DNA of 64,000 nucleotides from Scytonema tolypothrichoides VB-61278 (GTDB taxonomy: Bacteria; Cyanobacteriota; Cyanobacteriia; Cyanobacteriales; Nostocaceae), in NCBI RefSeq assembly GCF_000828085.3, contig NZ_JXCA02000019.1, positions 392,504 to 456,503 on the forward strand, in the 5' to 3' direction. Both the position numbers and the translations under genes were made by a program. Below are positions 1-9,840 of this stretch, in pieces; positions within the stretch are counted from its first letter, which is position 1; every line of letters begins with the position of its first letter. The notes under the pieces were generated by a model, which was given only the letters and a program-made list of their open reading frames with translations, made no database searches and had not been told where the DNA came from.

Positions 1-195
1 GTCAATAGTGTCGTGTTCAGCCCGGATGGCAAGACCATTGCCACTGGTAGTGATGACAACACAGTAAAACTGTGGAATTTGGATTTGGATGACTTACTAA
101 TACGTGGTTGTGCTTGGATTTCTGACTATCTGAAATACAACCCCAATGTTAAGGATGACAGTCACCTTTGTGATGATATTCTTAAAAGAAAGTAA
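1..195 (+). CDS. WD40-repeat protein, C-terminal end (partial)
   Basis: The frame is open from the first base of the window, so the gene starts upstream. The visible part is a last WD40 blade (VVFSPDGKTIATGSDDNTVK, then LWNL) followed by a tail with ISDYLKYNPNV. That tail is typical of the large cyanobacterial WD40 proteins that often carry an N-terminal NTPase or TIR-like signalling module. The blade would form part of a beta-propeller used for protein binding. Only about 64 residues are visible, so the N-terminal domains are unknown. Confidence 0.85.
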   Translation, partial: VNSVVFSPDGKTIATGSDDNTVKLWNLDLDDLLIRGCAWISDYLKYNPNVKDDSHLCDDILKRK

Positions 196-234
196 TGCCG
201 GATTCAAATCTCCAGCGATTTAGACAGTGATATC

Positions 235-313
235 TGTAGGTTGGGTTGAGGAACGAAACCCAACACTTGATTCTTGTTCATGTTGGGTTTCCCCACGGTA
301 AGCCCAACCTACA
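235..313. repeat. Nested dispersed palindrome
   Basis: Inner arms GAAACCCAACA / TGTTGGGTTTC are enclosed by outer arms that read GTAGGTTGGG on one side and CCCAACCTAC on the other. This is a common intergenic palindrome type in filamentous cyanobacteria. It lies 40 nt after the WD40 stop codon and could fold as a transcript-end hairpin, but there is no U-tract. Confidence 0.7.
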
Positions 314-369
314 TTAATAGATTTTATTATAAGTAATCACCCGAACTTGATATTACGCAAAAATAACGC

Positions 370-600
370 AACTCTGTCATTGCGATCAAAGGGAAGCAAT
401 CGGAAAGCATCCCAATTTTGCAAGAACATGTTTGTCATTGCGTTCGCCCTTGGCGTGCGCGAAGCGCTTACGAAGCGACAGCGTAGTGAAGCATAAGTCC
501 TTCGGACACGCTACGCGAACGCAAGATATGGGATTGCTTCGCTCCACTTCGTTGCGTATGCCCAAAGGGCACGCTACGCGAACGCAATGACAATTCATAA
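370..600. repeat. Cluster of dispersed GC-rich palindromic repeats
   Basis: Several copies of short motifs (TCATTGCG, GCGTTCGC, ACGCTACGCGAACGCAA, GCCCAAAGGGCA) are chained together on both strands between the WD40 gene and tRNA-Lys. The motif family recurs elsewhere in this window. No coding content is credible here; the open frame across it on the minus strand is a by-product of the repeats. Confidence 0.7.
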
Positions 601-614
601 CCTGGATTCAAAAA

Positions 615-687
<73 letters not shown>

Positions 688-861
688 TAAGCAACATTAG
701 GATTTATATCTTATCACCTCAAAGCAAAGCTTGTCTAGCAAATTCAGTCAAGTCGAGGCGATATACAATTGTTTTTATCGCGCTCGACTCCGCTTTGTTT
801 TACGTTCTTATTTCATTAGAGTCTTTGTTGATACTAATTGAAATTGGGGAATTTACGTCAA

Positions 862-1530
862 TTAACTGCTAGGAGTTGACTGCCGTAAATTCGCCGGAAT
901 TTGTTTTGGAACAGTCCAGAAAAAAACAGTTCTTCCATCCACTTGCTCGACTTTCTCAGGTTTCCATTCACCCATATCAAAAGCGTGCGACACGATACGG
1001 GTACCAGGTTTGAGTTTCAAGATCTGCGAACGCAATTTGACATTGAGTTCAGGTAGCAAGTAGAGAGTTACTACTGTTGCATCACTAAAATCAGTCTTAA
1101 ATAAGTCTTGTTGGAGAAACTGCACTTTGCCAGTGAGTCCAGCTTTTTGAGCATTTTCGTTAGCCTCTTTGATGCGTTGTGGGTCAATATCTATACCAAC
1201 AGCTTTCTTTACACCATACTTCTGTACTGCAGCAATAGGAATTCGTCCATCTCCACTACCAAGGTCATATAGAATATCATTTTTGCCAACCTTAGCAATT
1301 GTCAACATTCTATCGACGACTTCTGGAGGTGTTGGTACGTACACAACATCAGGTGTCCGTTCTGCAGGTTGGGCACTTGGTGTAGACTTTTGCTGGACTT
1401 CTACGGCAGAAAAAGACGCTTCATCCTGTGCTTGGGAATTCAGTTGCTCTTGCTGAGTGCAACCAGCCAACATTAGGCTACTTACACTCACTGTTGCAAA
1501 CAAAACCTTTAACATTGCCTGTAATTTCAT
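862..1530 (-). CDS. Lipoprotein-type class I SAM methyltransferase
   Basis: 222 aa. The N-terminus is a lipoprotein signal ending in the lipobox LAGC at about residues 21-24, followed by a Gln/Ser/Ala-rich linker. From residue 62 comes a Rossmann methyltransferase with motif I YDLGSGDGRIPI and the acidic strand VGIDID. The substrate is unknown. The gene starts 18 nt after the amino-acid permease gene on the same strand, so the two are probably cotranscribed. A SAM-binding fold behind a lipobox is odd, because SAM is not expected outside the cytoplasm. Either the protein is anchored with its domain inside, or the domain has another role. Confidence 0.8.
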   Translation of the reverse strand: MKLQAMLKVLFATVSVSSLMLAGCTQQEQLNSQAQDEASFSAVEVQQKSTPSAQPAERTPDVVYVPTPPEVVDRMLTIAKVGKNDILYDLGSGDGRIPIAAVQKYGVKKAVGIDIDPQRIKEANENAQKAGLTGKVQFLQQDLFKTDFSDATVVTLYLLPELNVKLRSQILKLKPGTRIVSHAFDMGEWKPEKVEQVDGRTVFFWTVPKQIPANLRQSTPSS

Positions 1531-1548
1531 GACTTATCTCTCCATGAA

Positions 1549-2877
1549 TTAAGGATTTGTGGAAGTGGTTCGTTGACGGTTGAGGAGCAGTAAAGGAATA
1601 CCTGTTAAAAGAATAATCACTCCAGTGATACCCCCAATACCTGCATAAATTAGGCTGGAGTATAGTAAATATGCACAAATTGCACAAAATAGCAATGGTG
1701 TCCAAGGGTAAAGAGGCACACGGAAAGGACGGGGGACGTTTGGCTCTCGGGAACGCAACACCAGTAATGCTACCCCAGACAGGAGAAAAAATAACCAAAA
1801 TACTGGGGCTGTGTAGTCTACCATCGTTTCAAAACCTTTGCGAGTTAAAGCACCGAGTACCACCAGTGCTAAGGAAATTGCCCCTTGAACCAGCAAGGCA
1901 TTCTTTGGGGTACCAGTACTTTCTTGCCAACGTCCCAGGAATGCAAAATTCCGAAAGTCGCGCCCTAAAGCGTAGTTAGTACGGGCACCAGTAAAAATGG
2001 TGGCATTGACTGCACCTAAGGCTGAAACCGCAATTAAGAAACTCACGAATCTTGCTCCGTTTTCTCCAACAGCGCGACGCATCAAATCAGCTGTTGGTGC
2101 TGACGATGAAGCCAAACCTGCAAGTCCCAAGCCGTAAATGAATGCTAGGTTAATCAATACAAAGATGACTGTGATGATGGCAATACTTCCTAACAAAACA
2201 CGCACCATATTGCGTTTGCCATTCCGTACTTCTGCTGAGATGTAGGCAGCTTCATTCCAACCACCATAGGTTAGCAAGACAAAAATCATTGCCTGACCAA
2301 AAGCGTTTTGAGTCGCTGTAGTCGATGCATTTGGCGGTACTTGTGGGGCAAAGAAAATACTAACAATAATTATTAGTGTTAAACCTATAACTTTTGCTGC
2401 CGTTAGCCAGTTCTGAGTCCACTTCCCTTGCTGCACACCTAGAATATTCAAACCTGTCAGGCAAATAATCACACCTATAGCGTAAATGGCTGAAGAGTAT
2501 TCTCCTAGAGGTAATAACCGAGAAGCATAATCCCCAAACACGAACGCTGGTAGAGCAATCGAACCAGTTTGAATAACAGTCATCCGCGCCCAAGCAAACA
2601 AAAAGGCAGGGCTTTTGCCAAAAGCACGCATGAGATAATGATAAGTCCCCCCAGCATCAGGATAAGCGGTGGTCAACTCTGCATAACAGAGTGCACCAAC
2701 CAAAGACATCCCTCCACCTAGTAACCATGCCAGTAGTGCAATACCTGCACTCTGTGTATTTGCTGCTACTAGGGCTGGTGTCTTAAATATGCCTACACCA
2801 ACCACCATGCCAACAATCAAGGCAATTGCGTCGATTGTTGACAGCGTAGGCTTTGGCGCTGTGACTTTTGTTGCCAT
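1549..2877 (-). CDS. APC-superfamily amino-acid permease
   Basis: 442 aa, about twelve hydrophobic segments with short loops. The N-terminal segment has the APC hallmark IVGMVVGVGIFKTP, where the helix-1 GxG motif binds the substrate backbone. The second segment region reads LCYAELTTAYPDAGGTY. This is a secondary amino-acid/polyamine transporter of the inner membrane; the substrate cannot be told from sequence. It is the first gene of a likely two-gene unit with the lipoprotein methyltransferase 18 nt downstream. Confidence 0.88.
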   Translation of the reverse strand: MATKVTAPKPTLSTIDAIALIVGMVVGVGIFKTPALVAANTQSAGIALLAWLLGGGMSLVGALCYAELTTAYPDAGGTYHYLMRAFGKSPAFLFAWARMTVIQTGSIALPAFVFGDYASRLLPLGEYSSAIYAIGVIICLTGLNILGVQQGKWTQNWLTAAKVIGLTLIIIVSIFFAPQVPPNASTTATQNAFGQAMIFVLLTYGGWNEAAYISAEVRNGKRNMVRVLLGSIAIITVIFVLINLAFIYGLGLAGLASSSAPTADLMRRAVGENGARFVSFLIAVSALGAVNATIFTGARTNYALGRDFRNFAFLGRWQESTGTPKNALLVQGAISLALVVLGALTRKGFETMVDYTAPVFWLFFLLSGVALLVLRSREPNVPRPFRVPLYPWTPLLFCAICAYLLYSSLIYAGIGGITGVIILLTGIPLLLLNRQRTTSTNP

Positions 2878-3298
2878 ATAGGAAACTACCTGGAATTTTG
2901 GTAATCAGCCAGGAGTAAACAACCTGAGTTAAAGCTTAAGCTGGTGTAAAACACTTTTAATCTGCTTTAGGTATCAGCTGTCGCGCCTATGAGTTGTACA
3001 TTTATGACTTTCGGGACAAAACTTACGCCGAAGAGCTTATTGACTCGTTACCAACCATAGAGATAAGCAATCAGGGTGCTATCCCCACTGCCGCGTTAAC
3101 CGATGGTCAACATAGGGAGGCAGCGCGTTGGACGGGTTCCCCGGCTTGGAGCGCCTGCCGTTCGGGGGATGCACCCTGATTGCCCCAAAATTCATCCCAG
3201 CACCAACACTTCGTGTATGGTGTGGGGCTTCTTTTGGTTCAAGCTAAAAAAACACAATTCTTCTTTTCCCCTACACCCCTACACCCCTACACCCCTTC
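2878..3298. other. Intergenic region with one large palindromic element
   Basis: This 420-nt gap separates the 5' end of the permease gene from the 3' end of the AI-2E-type permease gene. It contains the 117-nt inverted-repeat element at 3067-3183 and, at about 3272-3297, a short CTACACCCC tandem repeat. I see no convincing gene; the open frames here run through repeat sequence. Confidence 0.6.
3067..3183. repeat. 117-nt inverted-repeat element (structured, dispersed)
   Basis: The ends pair as GCAATCAGGGTGC on the left and GCACCCTGATTGC on the right, extended by ATCCCC/GGGGAT. The interior, read on the minus strand, contains AAGCCGGGGAACCCGTCCAA followed by CGCGCTGCCTC. That interior resembles the last 60 nt of the TnpB-like gene at 28253-29797. 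It looks like a non-autonomous dispersed repeat or a structured RNA rather than a gene. Confidence 0.65.
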
Positions 3299-4402
3299 TT
3301 AATCATTTGCTACATTTTCAGCAGATTTCTCTGTTTGTGGTTCATCAGAAACAAGCACAAACTCAGTCTCTCTATGAGATTTATCACCCCATTGATCCAA
3401 AACATCTTTGATCAATACTTCTTGTACCCAAATCTTAGCCACAACTGTTAGAGGTAGTGCAAGAAACAAGCCTAGAAAACCAAAAAATGTGACAAAAAAC
3501 AACTGAGCAATTAAGGTAACAGCCGGTAACAGCGACACTTGATGCGCCATGACAATGGGCGTGAGGAAGTTACTCTCAACCTGCTGAATGATAAAGTAGA
3601 GAATAAACACAGCAACAGATTTCCAGGGAGCATCTAAAAGGGCGATGGCCATTGCTGGAACCACACTCATCGTAGGACCAAGATTAGGAATCAAGTTCAA
3701 AAATCCTGCTAAAACTCCCAAAGCCAGTGCTGAACGCACACGCAAAATGGATAAACCAATCACGCTCATCAGTCCCACAACACTCATAGCAATAAAAGCG
3801 CCGGTTACCCATCCTTCCAATGACACCTCGCATTTATCTAAAATCCCATCCACTCGCCGTCGATAAAACGAGGGAAACAGACGCACAAAGACCTTTCGGT
3901 AAGCTGTAGGATCGGCAAGAAACATTCCTGTCAACACCAGCACCAGTAAAGTCTTGAGGAGAACTTCTAAGGAACCAGAGACTAAGGCTAAGGAATTTCC
4001 TAGCACACGATTGATAAAAGGCTGTGCTTGTTGAATCAAGCTATTCAAGTCCGGTACATAAGCAGTGAGTTGGGCAGGAATGCGGTCTTTTAAGTAATTC
4101 AGCCAAGTATTAAACCGCGCCAACCCTTGAGGAACCTGTTTGGTGAGTGCTTGAAACTCAACTGCAAAAGGCGGTACAACCACGAAGAAGAAAAGTACAA
4201 TCAAGCCTAGAAATATTGTAACTGACAATAAAACCGCAATTCCACGCTTCATTCCAGACCGCTGGAACCTTCGAGCCAGTCGATTTAAGGTAGTTGCTAA
4301 GACAACTGCGCCAAACATCAGCAACAGAACTTCTCGAATCTGCCACAGAATGTACAAAGAAAGAACTAAAGCGATTAAGCCGATCCATTGACCTAGATTC
4401 AC
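3299..4402 (-). CDS. AI-2E family (TqsA/PerM-like) membrane permease
   Basis: 367 aa polytopic membrane protein of the AI-2E transporter family. It has an N-terminal pair of helices, a central soluble stretch (about residues 85-150) and a C-terminal block with the conserved GFLNLIPNLGPTMSVVPA and FLGLFLALPLTVVAKI segments. Family members export small molecules or act as Na+/H+ antiporters, and the autoinducer-2 function is not general. A small two-helix protein lies 90 nt upstream on the same strand. A short acidic tail follows the last helix. Confidence 0.87.
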   Translation of the reverse strand: MNLGQWIGLIALVLSLYILWQIREVLLLMFGAVVLATTLNRLARRFQRSGMKRGIAVLLSVTIFLGLIVLFFFVVVPPFAVEFQALTKQVPQGLARFNTWLNYLKDRIPAQLTAYVPDLNSLIQQAQPFINRVLGNSLALVSGSLEVLLKTLLVLVLTGMFLADPTAYRKVFVRLFPSFYRRRVDGILDKCEVSLEGWVTGAFIAMSVVGLMSVIGLSILRVRSALALGVLAGFLNLIPNLGPTMSVVPAMAIALLDAPWKSVAVFILYFIIQQVESNFLTPIVMAHQVSLLPAVTLIAQLFFVTFFGFLGLFLALPLTVVAKIWVQEVLIKDVLDQWGDKSHRETEFVLVSDEPQTEKSAENVAND

Positions 4403-4492
4403 TACCTGACTCCTGGCTATTGACGAACTGCTACTTCTTGTCGCTGCAGCTAGGCTAGCTAATTCTAGCAGTTCCCGCTTAAATGTTTTTTG

Positions 4493-4681
4493 TTAATTTT
4501 GCCGTCGTTGCAATCGCCAGAAGAAAACACTTGCCAGAATGACGGTTGGCAAAAAAACGATTATCAGGGCGTTGGTTGCTGTCGCTGGAATATATAAATT
4601 CGGAAGAATATACTTAATCAAAGCTGAGAGTCCTGTCGAGAGAAGAAACACTTTTAAAACAAATCCAAGCTGATTTTGCAT
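4493..4681 (-). CDS. Small two-helix membrane protein
   Basis: 62 aa with two hydrophobic segments (about residues 6-25 and 37-54) and a basic tail RLQRRQN. I recognise no family. It is likely real because of its clean membrane-protein composition and its position 90 nt upstream of the AI-2E-type permease gene on the same strand. Confidence 0.5.
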   Translation of the reverse strand: MQNQLGFVLKVFLLSTGLSALIKYILPNLYIPATATNALIIVFLPTVILASVFFWRLQRRQN

Positions 4682-4798
4682 AACAAGTACGGCAATTCAC
4701 ATTTATCTGGGGGGGAGACACGAAATCGAAAAATATGTCTCATTCTTTAAAATAAATTCAAGCAGAGCAACAGACAACACTCTGCATTATAAATCGCC

Positions 4799-5467
4799 AT
4801 GATTTACTTGCCAGTGTCGCTGCTGCTATTTCTGGTGTTATTACTGCTGCTACCTTTTCTCTGGTTTGTTGTGGCAGTAGACGTGGTGGAAATTGCAGTT
4901 GCAAAATTAGGGTTTTCCCCATTGATCGCAACTTTATTATTTACGCTGGTGATATTGACCAGTACCATCAATATTCCTCTGTACCGCAGTGAATCCTCTG
5001 TGACAGTGGCAAATGACTTTGCTTCTTTGTGGGTGAGGGAATATTGGGGCATACCTTTAACAAAAGTACAGCGTTCTACTGTGATAGCTTTGAATGTGGG
5101 CGGAGGTTTGATCCCTGTCTTGTTAGCACTTTACCAATTTACACAAGGAAACGCTCTCGCTATTTTGTTAGTGACAGCTATTGTCACACTGGTTAGCTAT
5201 TATGCAGCACGTGTTGTCCCTGGAATTGGTATACAGATGAATCCGTTGCTGGCTCCTTTGACAGCTGCTTTGTCTGCAATGTTACTTGCCGCAAATCATG
5301 CGGCTCCTGTTGCCTTTGCGGGTGGCGTTCTTGGAACCTTGATTGGTGCTGACTTACTGCATCTAAAGGACATTCAAGCTATGAGTTCCGGAGTCTTGAG
5401 TATTGGTGGTGCTGGGGTATTTGATGGTATCGCTTTGTGTGGCTTATTTGCTCTTTTATTAACGTGA
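4799..5467 (+). CDS. DUF1614 family membrane protein
   Basis: 222 aa, about six to seven hydrophobic segments with the conserved STINIPLY stretch after the second helix and Gly-rich GVLGTLIGADLLHL and GGAGVFDGIALCG segments near the end. This matches the DUF1614 family of uncharacterised bacterial and archaeal integral membrane proteins. The gene lies 80 nt upstream of ftsH on the same strand. Its first bases follow the poorly conserved sequence AAATCGCC, so no strong ribosome-binding site supports the start. Confidence 0.8.
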   Translation: MIYLPVSLLLFLVLLLLLPFLWFVVAVDVVEIAVAKLGFSPLIATLLFTLVILTSTINIPLYRSESSVTVANDFASLWVREYWGIPLTKVQRSTVIALNVGGGLIPVLLALYQFTQGNALAILLVTAIVTLVSYYAARVVPGIGIQMNPLLAPLTAALSAMLLAANHAAPVAFAGGVLGTLIGADLLHLKDIQAMSSGVLSIGGAGVFDGIALCGLFALLLT

Positions 5468-5547
5468 AATAGTTACTTGTTATTTGTAAATAACAAAGGA
5501 CAAATAACGATAAATAGAGAATAAAATATTGGAGGGTAAATTAGAAA

Positions 5548-7488
5548 ATGCCAGTTGAAACTAATAATAAGAAACGCCAAATAAAACCACCAAAAATGCG
5601 TCAGTTTGGTGGTAGCTTGCTCATTCTATTGACCCTTCTTTTTCTTCTGAACGCGATTGTTCCTAGCTTTTTTGGTCCTAAATTACCGCAAGTTCCTTAT
5701 AGCGATTTTATCGCTCAGGTACAAACAGGTAAAGTAGATCGGGCGATTGTGGGGGGCGATCGCATTGAGTATGCCCTCAAAACTCAAACCCCAGATGGTC
5801 AAGCCACAGAACAAGTTTTCGCAACAACACCAGTGGCGATCGACCTAGATTTACCTAAAATTCTCCGTGACAATAAGGTAGAGTTTGCCGCACCACTACC
5901 AGACCAAAATGGTTGGATTGGCACTCTTTTAAGCTGGGTTGCACCACCGTTAATTTTCATTGCTATTTGGGGCTTTTTCCTCAATCGGGGCGGCGGTGGT
6001 CCCGCTGCGCTGACAGTGGGTAAAAGTAAAGCTCGCATTTACTCTGAAGGTAGCACTGGTGTAAAATTTCTTGATGTTGCTGGCGTAGATGAAGCGAAAG
6101 CCGAACTGGAAGAGATTGTTGACTTTCTCAAAAATGCTGATAAATACACCAAATTAGGAGCGAAAATACCTAAAGGTGTGTTGTTGGTAGGACCTCCAGG
6201 AACGGGTAAAACACTTCTAGCCAAGGCAATTGCTGGTGAAGCTGGTGTCCCTTTCTTCTCAATTTCTGGTTCTGAATTTATCGAACTCTTTGTTGGTGTC
6301 GGTGCTGCACGAGTCCGTGACTTATTCGAGCAAGCAAAACAACAAGCCCCTTGTATCGTCTTTATTGATGAATTGGATGCACTCGGTAAGTCTCGCGGTG
6401 GTGCTGGTGGGTTTGTCGGTGGTAACGATGAACGGGAACAAACCCTGAACCAGTTACTAACCGAAATGGACGGTTTTGATGCCAATACTGGAGTTATCAT
6501 CATCGCCGCTACCAACCGTCCGGAAGTTCTTGACCCCGCACTACGTCGTCCTGGTCGCTTTGACCGTCAAGTGGTCGTGGATCGTCCAGACAAAATTGGT
6601 CGTGAAGCGATTCTCAAAGTTCATGCCAGAAATGTCAAATTGGCTGAGGATGTGAACTTGGCAACCATCGCTATCAGAACGCCTGGATTTGCTGGAGCAG
6701 ATTTAGCTAATCTTGTCAACGAAGCTGCACTCCTTGCTGCACGGCAAAATCGGGAAGCAGTGATCATGGCAGATTTCAATGAAGCTATTGAGCGCGTTGT
6801 TGCTGGTTTGGAAAAACGCTCTCGCGTCCTCAATGAAACCGAGAAAAAGACTGTTGCTTATCACGAAGTTGGTCACGCCATTATCGGTGCTTTGATGCCA
6901 GGATCTGGTAAAGTCGAAAAAATCTCTGTTGTTCCTCGTGGTGTTGGTGCTTTGGGTTACACCATTCAAATGCCAGAAGAAGACCGCTTTTTGATGATAG
7001 AAGACGAAATTCGTGGTCGCATCGCTATCTTATTGGGTGGACGTTCCGCAGAAGAAACCGTCTTTGGCAAAGTGTCCACAGGTGCGAGTGACGATATTCA
7101 AAAAGCGACTGACCTTGCAGAACGCGCTGTGACTGTCTACGGTATGAGTGATAAACTTGGTCCGATCGCATTTGAAAAAGTTCAACAGCAGTTTATTGAA
7201 GGATATGGTAACCCGCGTCGTTCAATTAGTCCGGAAGTGGCAAAAGAAATTGACCGTGAGGTAAAGCAAATCGTAGATAATGCCCACCACATTGCTTTGA
7301 GTATTTTGCAAGAAAACCGCGATTTACTGGAAGAAACTGCACAGGATCTGTTGCAGAAGGAAATTTTGGAAGGCGCACAACTACGGGAACGCCTCAACCA
7401 AGCCAAAGCGCCAGATGAACTAGCGCAATGGTTGCGGACGGGTAAGTTATCGGAAGATAAGCCTTTGATGCAAACACTTCTTGTGTAA
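5548..7488 (+). CDS. ftsH: ATP-dependent zinc metalloprotease FtsH
   Basis: 646 aa membrane-anchored AAA+ protease that extracts and degrades membrane proteins; in cyanobacteria members handle photosystem repair and acclimation. Two membrane helices (about residues 22-44 and 125-147) flank a small lumenal/periplasmic domain. The AAA domain shows Walker A GPPGTGKT (from residue 215), Walker [11 protein letters not shown] and the second region of homology [19 protein letters not shown]. The zinc site is HEVGH (His439, Glu440, His443), with Val where most FtsH proteins have Ala, and the third ligand lies in [13 protein letters not shown]. Start supported by GGAGG 14 nt upstream. I do not assign which of the several cyanobacterial FtsH paralogues it is. 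Confidence 0.96.
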   Translation: MPVETNNKKRQIKPPKMRQFGGSLLILLTLLFLLNAIVPSFFGPKLPQVPYSDFIAQVQTGKVDRAIVGGDRIEYALKTQTPDGQATEQVFATTPVAIDLDLPKILRDNKVEFAAPLPDQNGWIGTLLSWVAPPLIFIAIWGFFLNRGGGGPAALTVGKSKARIYSEGSTGVKFLDVAGVDEAKAELEEIVDFLKNADKYTKLGAKIPKGVLLVGPPGTGKTLLAKAIAGEAGVPFFSISGSEFIELFVGVGAARVRDLFEQAKQQAPCIVFIDELDALGKSRGGAGGFVGGNDEREQTLNQLLTEMDGFDANTGVIIIAATNRPEVLDPALRRPGRFDRQVVVDRPDKIGREAILKVHARNVKLAEDVNLATIAIRTPGFAGADLANLVNEAALLAARQNREAVIMADFNEAIERVVAGLEKRSRVLNETEKKTVAYHEVGHAIIGALMPGSGKVEKISVVPRGVGALGYTIQMPEEDRFLMIEDEIRGRIAILLGGRSAEETVFGKVSTGASDDIQKATDLAERAVTVYGMSDKLGPIAFEKVQQQFIEGYGNPRRSISPEVAKEIDREVKQIVDNAHHIALSILQENRDLLEETAQDLLQKEILEGAQLRERLNQAKAPDELAQWLRTGKLSEDKPLMQTLLV

Positions 7489-7511
7489 GTAAGATTTTTG
7501 AAACAATTGAA

Positions 7512-7548
7512 AAGCGATCGCTCAAAAGGAAGTGCGATCGCTTTTTTT
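7512..7548 (+). terminator. Rho-independent terminator of ftsH
   Basis: Arms AGCGATCGC and GCGATCGCT flank a 12-nt loop and are followed by seven T. Both arms are HIP1 octamers, so the terminator is built from two copies of the genome's abundant GCGATCGC motif. Confidence 0.85.
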
Positions 7549-7749
7549 AGCCTAAATTTTCTCACCTGCAACTTGCCTCAAATCACAGTTAACCAGCCAC
7601 AAATGTGTTCAACCGGTTAATTTATATAGATGTTATCCCTGTTAAATATCTGACTGATCTTGGAACGTATTTACTGATAAAAGTATTAATAGGTGATAGA
7701 CCAATCGCCCATTAGGGCGCTGCGCTACAACCAGCAGTCGCAACATTCG

Positions 7750-7974
7750 TTAAACATTTGTTTGTTTGACTTCTTCCTGTTCTACTTGTTGAGTAGTTGG
7801 TTCTGCATCCGTTGGTCTTTGGACAACAACCCCTAGCAAAACAGTAGCAATACCACTGACGCTACCGCCAACTTTTTGATCAATAACGCCTTGGGTAGTG
7901 AGGACAGTGGAAACACCTGCAACAAGACCTAAGACAGTGCCAAATAAATCAAGTTGATTTTTGTTGAGTTTCAT
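7750..7974 (-). CDS. Small hypothetical protein with two hydrophobic segments
   Basis: 74 aa. It has the amphipathic N-terminus MKLNKNQLDLFGTVLGLVAG, a second hydrophobic segment SGIATVLLGVVV and a Gln/Glu/Thr-rich tail. The size and two-helix layout recall holin-like or stress-induced small membrane proteins, but I do not recognise the family. It stands alone, and its 3' end faces the ftsH terminator. Confidence 0.5.
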   Translation of the reverse strand: MKLNKNQLDLFGTVLGLVAGVSTVLTTQGVIDQKVGGSVSGIATVLLGVVVQRPTDAEPTTQQVEQEEVKQTNV

Positions 7975-8129
7975 AGTAAATAATCGAAGTTAGTTAGAGT
8001 GTGCCGACAAAGTATGATACAGTCTCGACTCTTTCTATTCCGGAGAGATTGGCAACTCTGATTTTTCACGGGATGTGGAAAGTCAGGGGCATGAAACTCC
8101 CCTGCTCTTGTGCCACCCTGCTCCAACTA

Positions 8130-8168
8130 GGGGTATAAGGGTATAAGGGTGTAAGGGTGTAAGGGTAC
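8130..8168. repeat. Tandem GGGTRTAA octamer repeat
   Basis: About five tandem units of GGGTATAA or GGGTGTAA (often read as AAGGGTGT) lie upstream of the broken sugar dehydrogenase. A simple-sequence repeat of the kind scattered through filamentous cyanobacterial genomes. Confidence 0.75.
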
Positions 8169-8213
8169 AATCAGTTTTTGCTCTTCCAAGCACCCTCTAA
8201 GTTTATAATCTAA

Positions 8214-9673
8214 ATGAAAAGGTTCTACATTTTATTTTGTATCTGCTCTGTTTTGTTTTCAATTTTGGCTTTTTCAACTATTTCATCTGCCCAGATTACA
8301 AACCCCATTCCCGCCAAAATTGAAAAATAAAATCTCCGTGTAGGACTCAAAGAAGTTGTGCAAATTCCTATCAGTGGAGCAGGACGCGACAGAGTTGCGC
8401 GATTGAATCTTTTAACCCATGCAGGTGATGGTAGTGGAAGATTATTTGTTAATGATATGCGTGGGAAGCTTTATGTGATTATTAACAACAAAGCTTCTGT
8501 ATATATGGATTTTAAAAAATTAGTTTGCCCAGGTTTTAGCGATGAAACTTCACAACAGGGTTTTTCCTATTTTGCTTTTCACCCAGAGTTTGCTAAAAAT
8601 GGAATTTTTTACACTGCACATAGCGAAGACAAAAATAATCGCATTCCTGATTTTCCAGTCACGAAAACAATTTTTGATAGCAAAGGCAATATTATAGAAA
8701 GTTCTCATCACGAAGTAATTCGTGAGTGGAAAGCTACCAATTCTGCTGCCAATACTTTTTCTGGAACTTTTCGGGAAATTCTTCGTATTGAACAACCCTA
8801 CGCAGATCATAATACAGGGCAATTGAGCTTTAATCCTAATGCTAAACCTGGAAATCCAGATTATGCGATGCTGTATATTGCACTGGCAGATGGTGGGAGC
8901 GATGGCTTTCCTGTCAGCGATACAGATCCTCTAAATAATGGACAAGACCTCAGCACTCCCCTTGGTAAGATACTCCGTATTGACCCTTTTGGCAATAATA
9001 GTACTAATGGCAAATATGGCATTCCCAAAGACAATCCTTTTGTTAAAGATATTAGTCCAAATATTAGTCCAAAAAAACTAGGGGAAATTTGGGCTTATGG
9101 ATTGCGTAACCCCCATCGTTTTAGCTGGGATATGGGTGGCGAAGGCAAAATGTTGATTGTCGATGTTGGTCAAGCTTTTATCGAAGAAGTGAATCTTGGC
9201 GTCAAAGGTGCTAATTACGGATGGGGAAACCGTGAAGGAACTTGGGTTATTGATAAAAAAATGAGAATATTTTGTTTCCATTACCTAAAAATGATGCGGA
9301 TTATGGTTACACATATCCTGTTGCTCAATGTGATCATGACAAACCAGCTGATTGGTCAGGCTATTATGCGGTGGCGATTGCTGGGGGTTATATTTACAGG
9401 GGCAAAGCGATTCCAGAATTAATAGGTCAATATATTTTTGCGGACTTTTGCAATGATGGGCGCTTTTTTCATGTGCCTGTGAATCAACTCGTTAATGGTA
9501 AACAGGCAAAGATAAAAGAACTCAGACTCTTTGACGGCGAACGAGAAACTTCTTTTCTCAAAATCGTTGGCAGTGAACGTTCTGATGTCCGGTTTGGCAT
9601 AGACGAAGCAGGAGAAATCTATGTGACGTCTAAGAGTGATGGTAAAGTAAGAAAACTTGTTCCATCACTATAA
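8214..9673 (+). pseudogene. PQQ-type glucose/sorbosone dehydrogenase, broken by a stop and a frameshift
   Basis: A secreted beta-propeller sugar dehydrogenase (GSDH family). Translation from ATG 8214 gives a signal peptide (KRFYILFCICSVLF ... ISSAQ) and then meets an in-frame TAA at 8328-8330. The same frame continues directly with NLRVGLKEVVQIPISGAGRD and runs to about 9254. Conserved parts include EILRIEQPYADHNTGQLSF and EIWAYGLRNPHRFSWD. At a run of seven A (9255-9261) the reading moves to the next frame and continues NENILFPLPKNDADYGYTYP to the stop at 9671. One extra A would restore the frame. Two independent lesions point to a real pseudogene, although a homopolymer error could explain the second. 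Confidence 0.82.
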
Positions 9674-9745
9674 TCAGTGAACAGTGAACAGTAAACAAAA
9701 AACTGATAACTGATAACTGATAACTGATAACTGATAACTGAGTTG
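9674..9745. repeat. Heptamer repeat tract (AACTGAT)
   Basis: A block reading CAGTGAACAGTAAACA is followed by five tandem AACTGAT heptamers. Related tracts occur at 15400-15490, 22170-22230, 45050-45115 and 48140-48240, always between genes. This is the short tandemly repeated repetitive (STRR) class of filamentous cyanobacteria. Confidence 0.8.
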
Positions 9746-9840
9746 GTCATTATCAAAACCGCTATCAAAGAAGCAAATAACAAATTTTTAGGCAAAAGAA
9801 ACTAATCAAATGTTTGTTGACTTAAGGTGAGTAGGTGATT

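Noticed and set aside
386-598. 70-codon minus-strand frame across the repeat cluster
   Set aside because: It is composed entirely of dispersed palindromes (repeated CVRVACP-type words), with no domain and no ribosome-binding site.
3103-3411. 102-codon plus-strand frame
   Set aside because: Runs through the palindromic element and into the antisense of the AI-2E-type permease; the composition is not protein-like.
5799-7571. Several long minus-strand frames opposite ftsH
   Set aside because: Shadow frames of a strongly conserved gene; none has a recognisable domain.
9674-9745. Tandem heptamers as a CRISPR array
   Set aside because: There are no spacers between units, and the repeat is 7 nt; it is an STRR tract.
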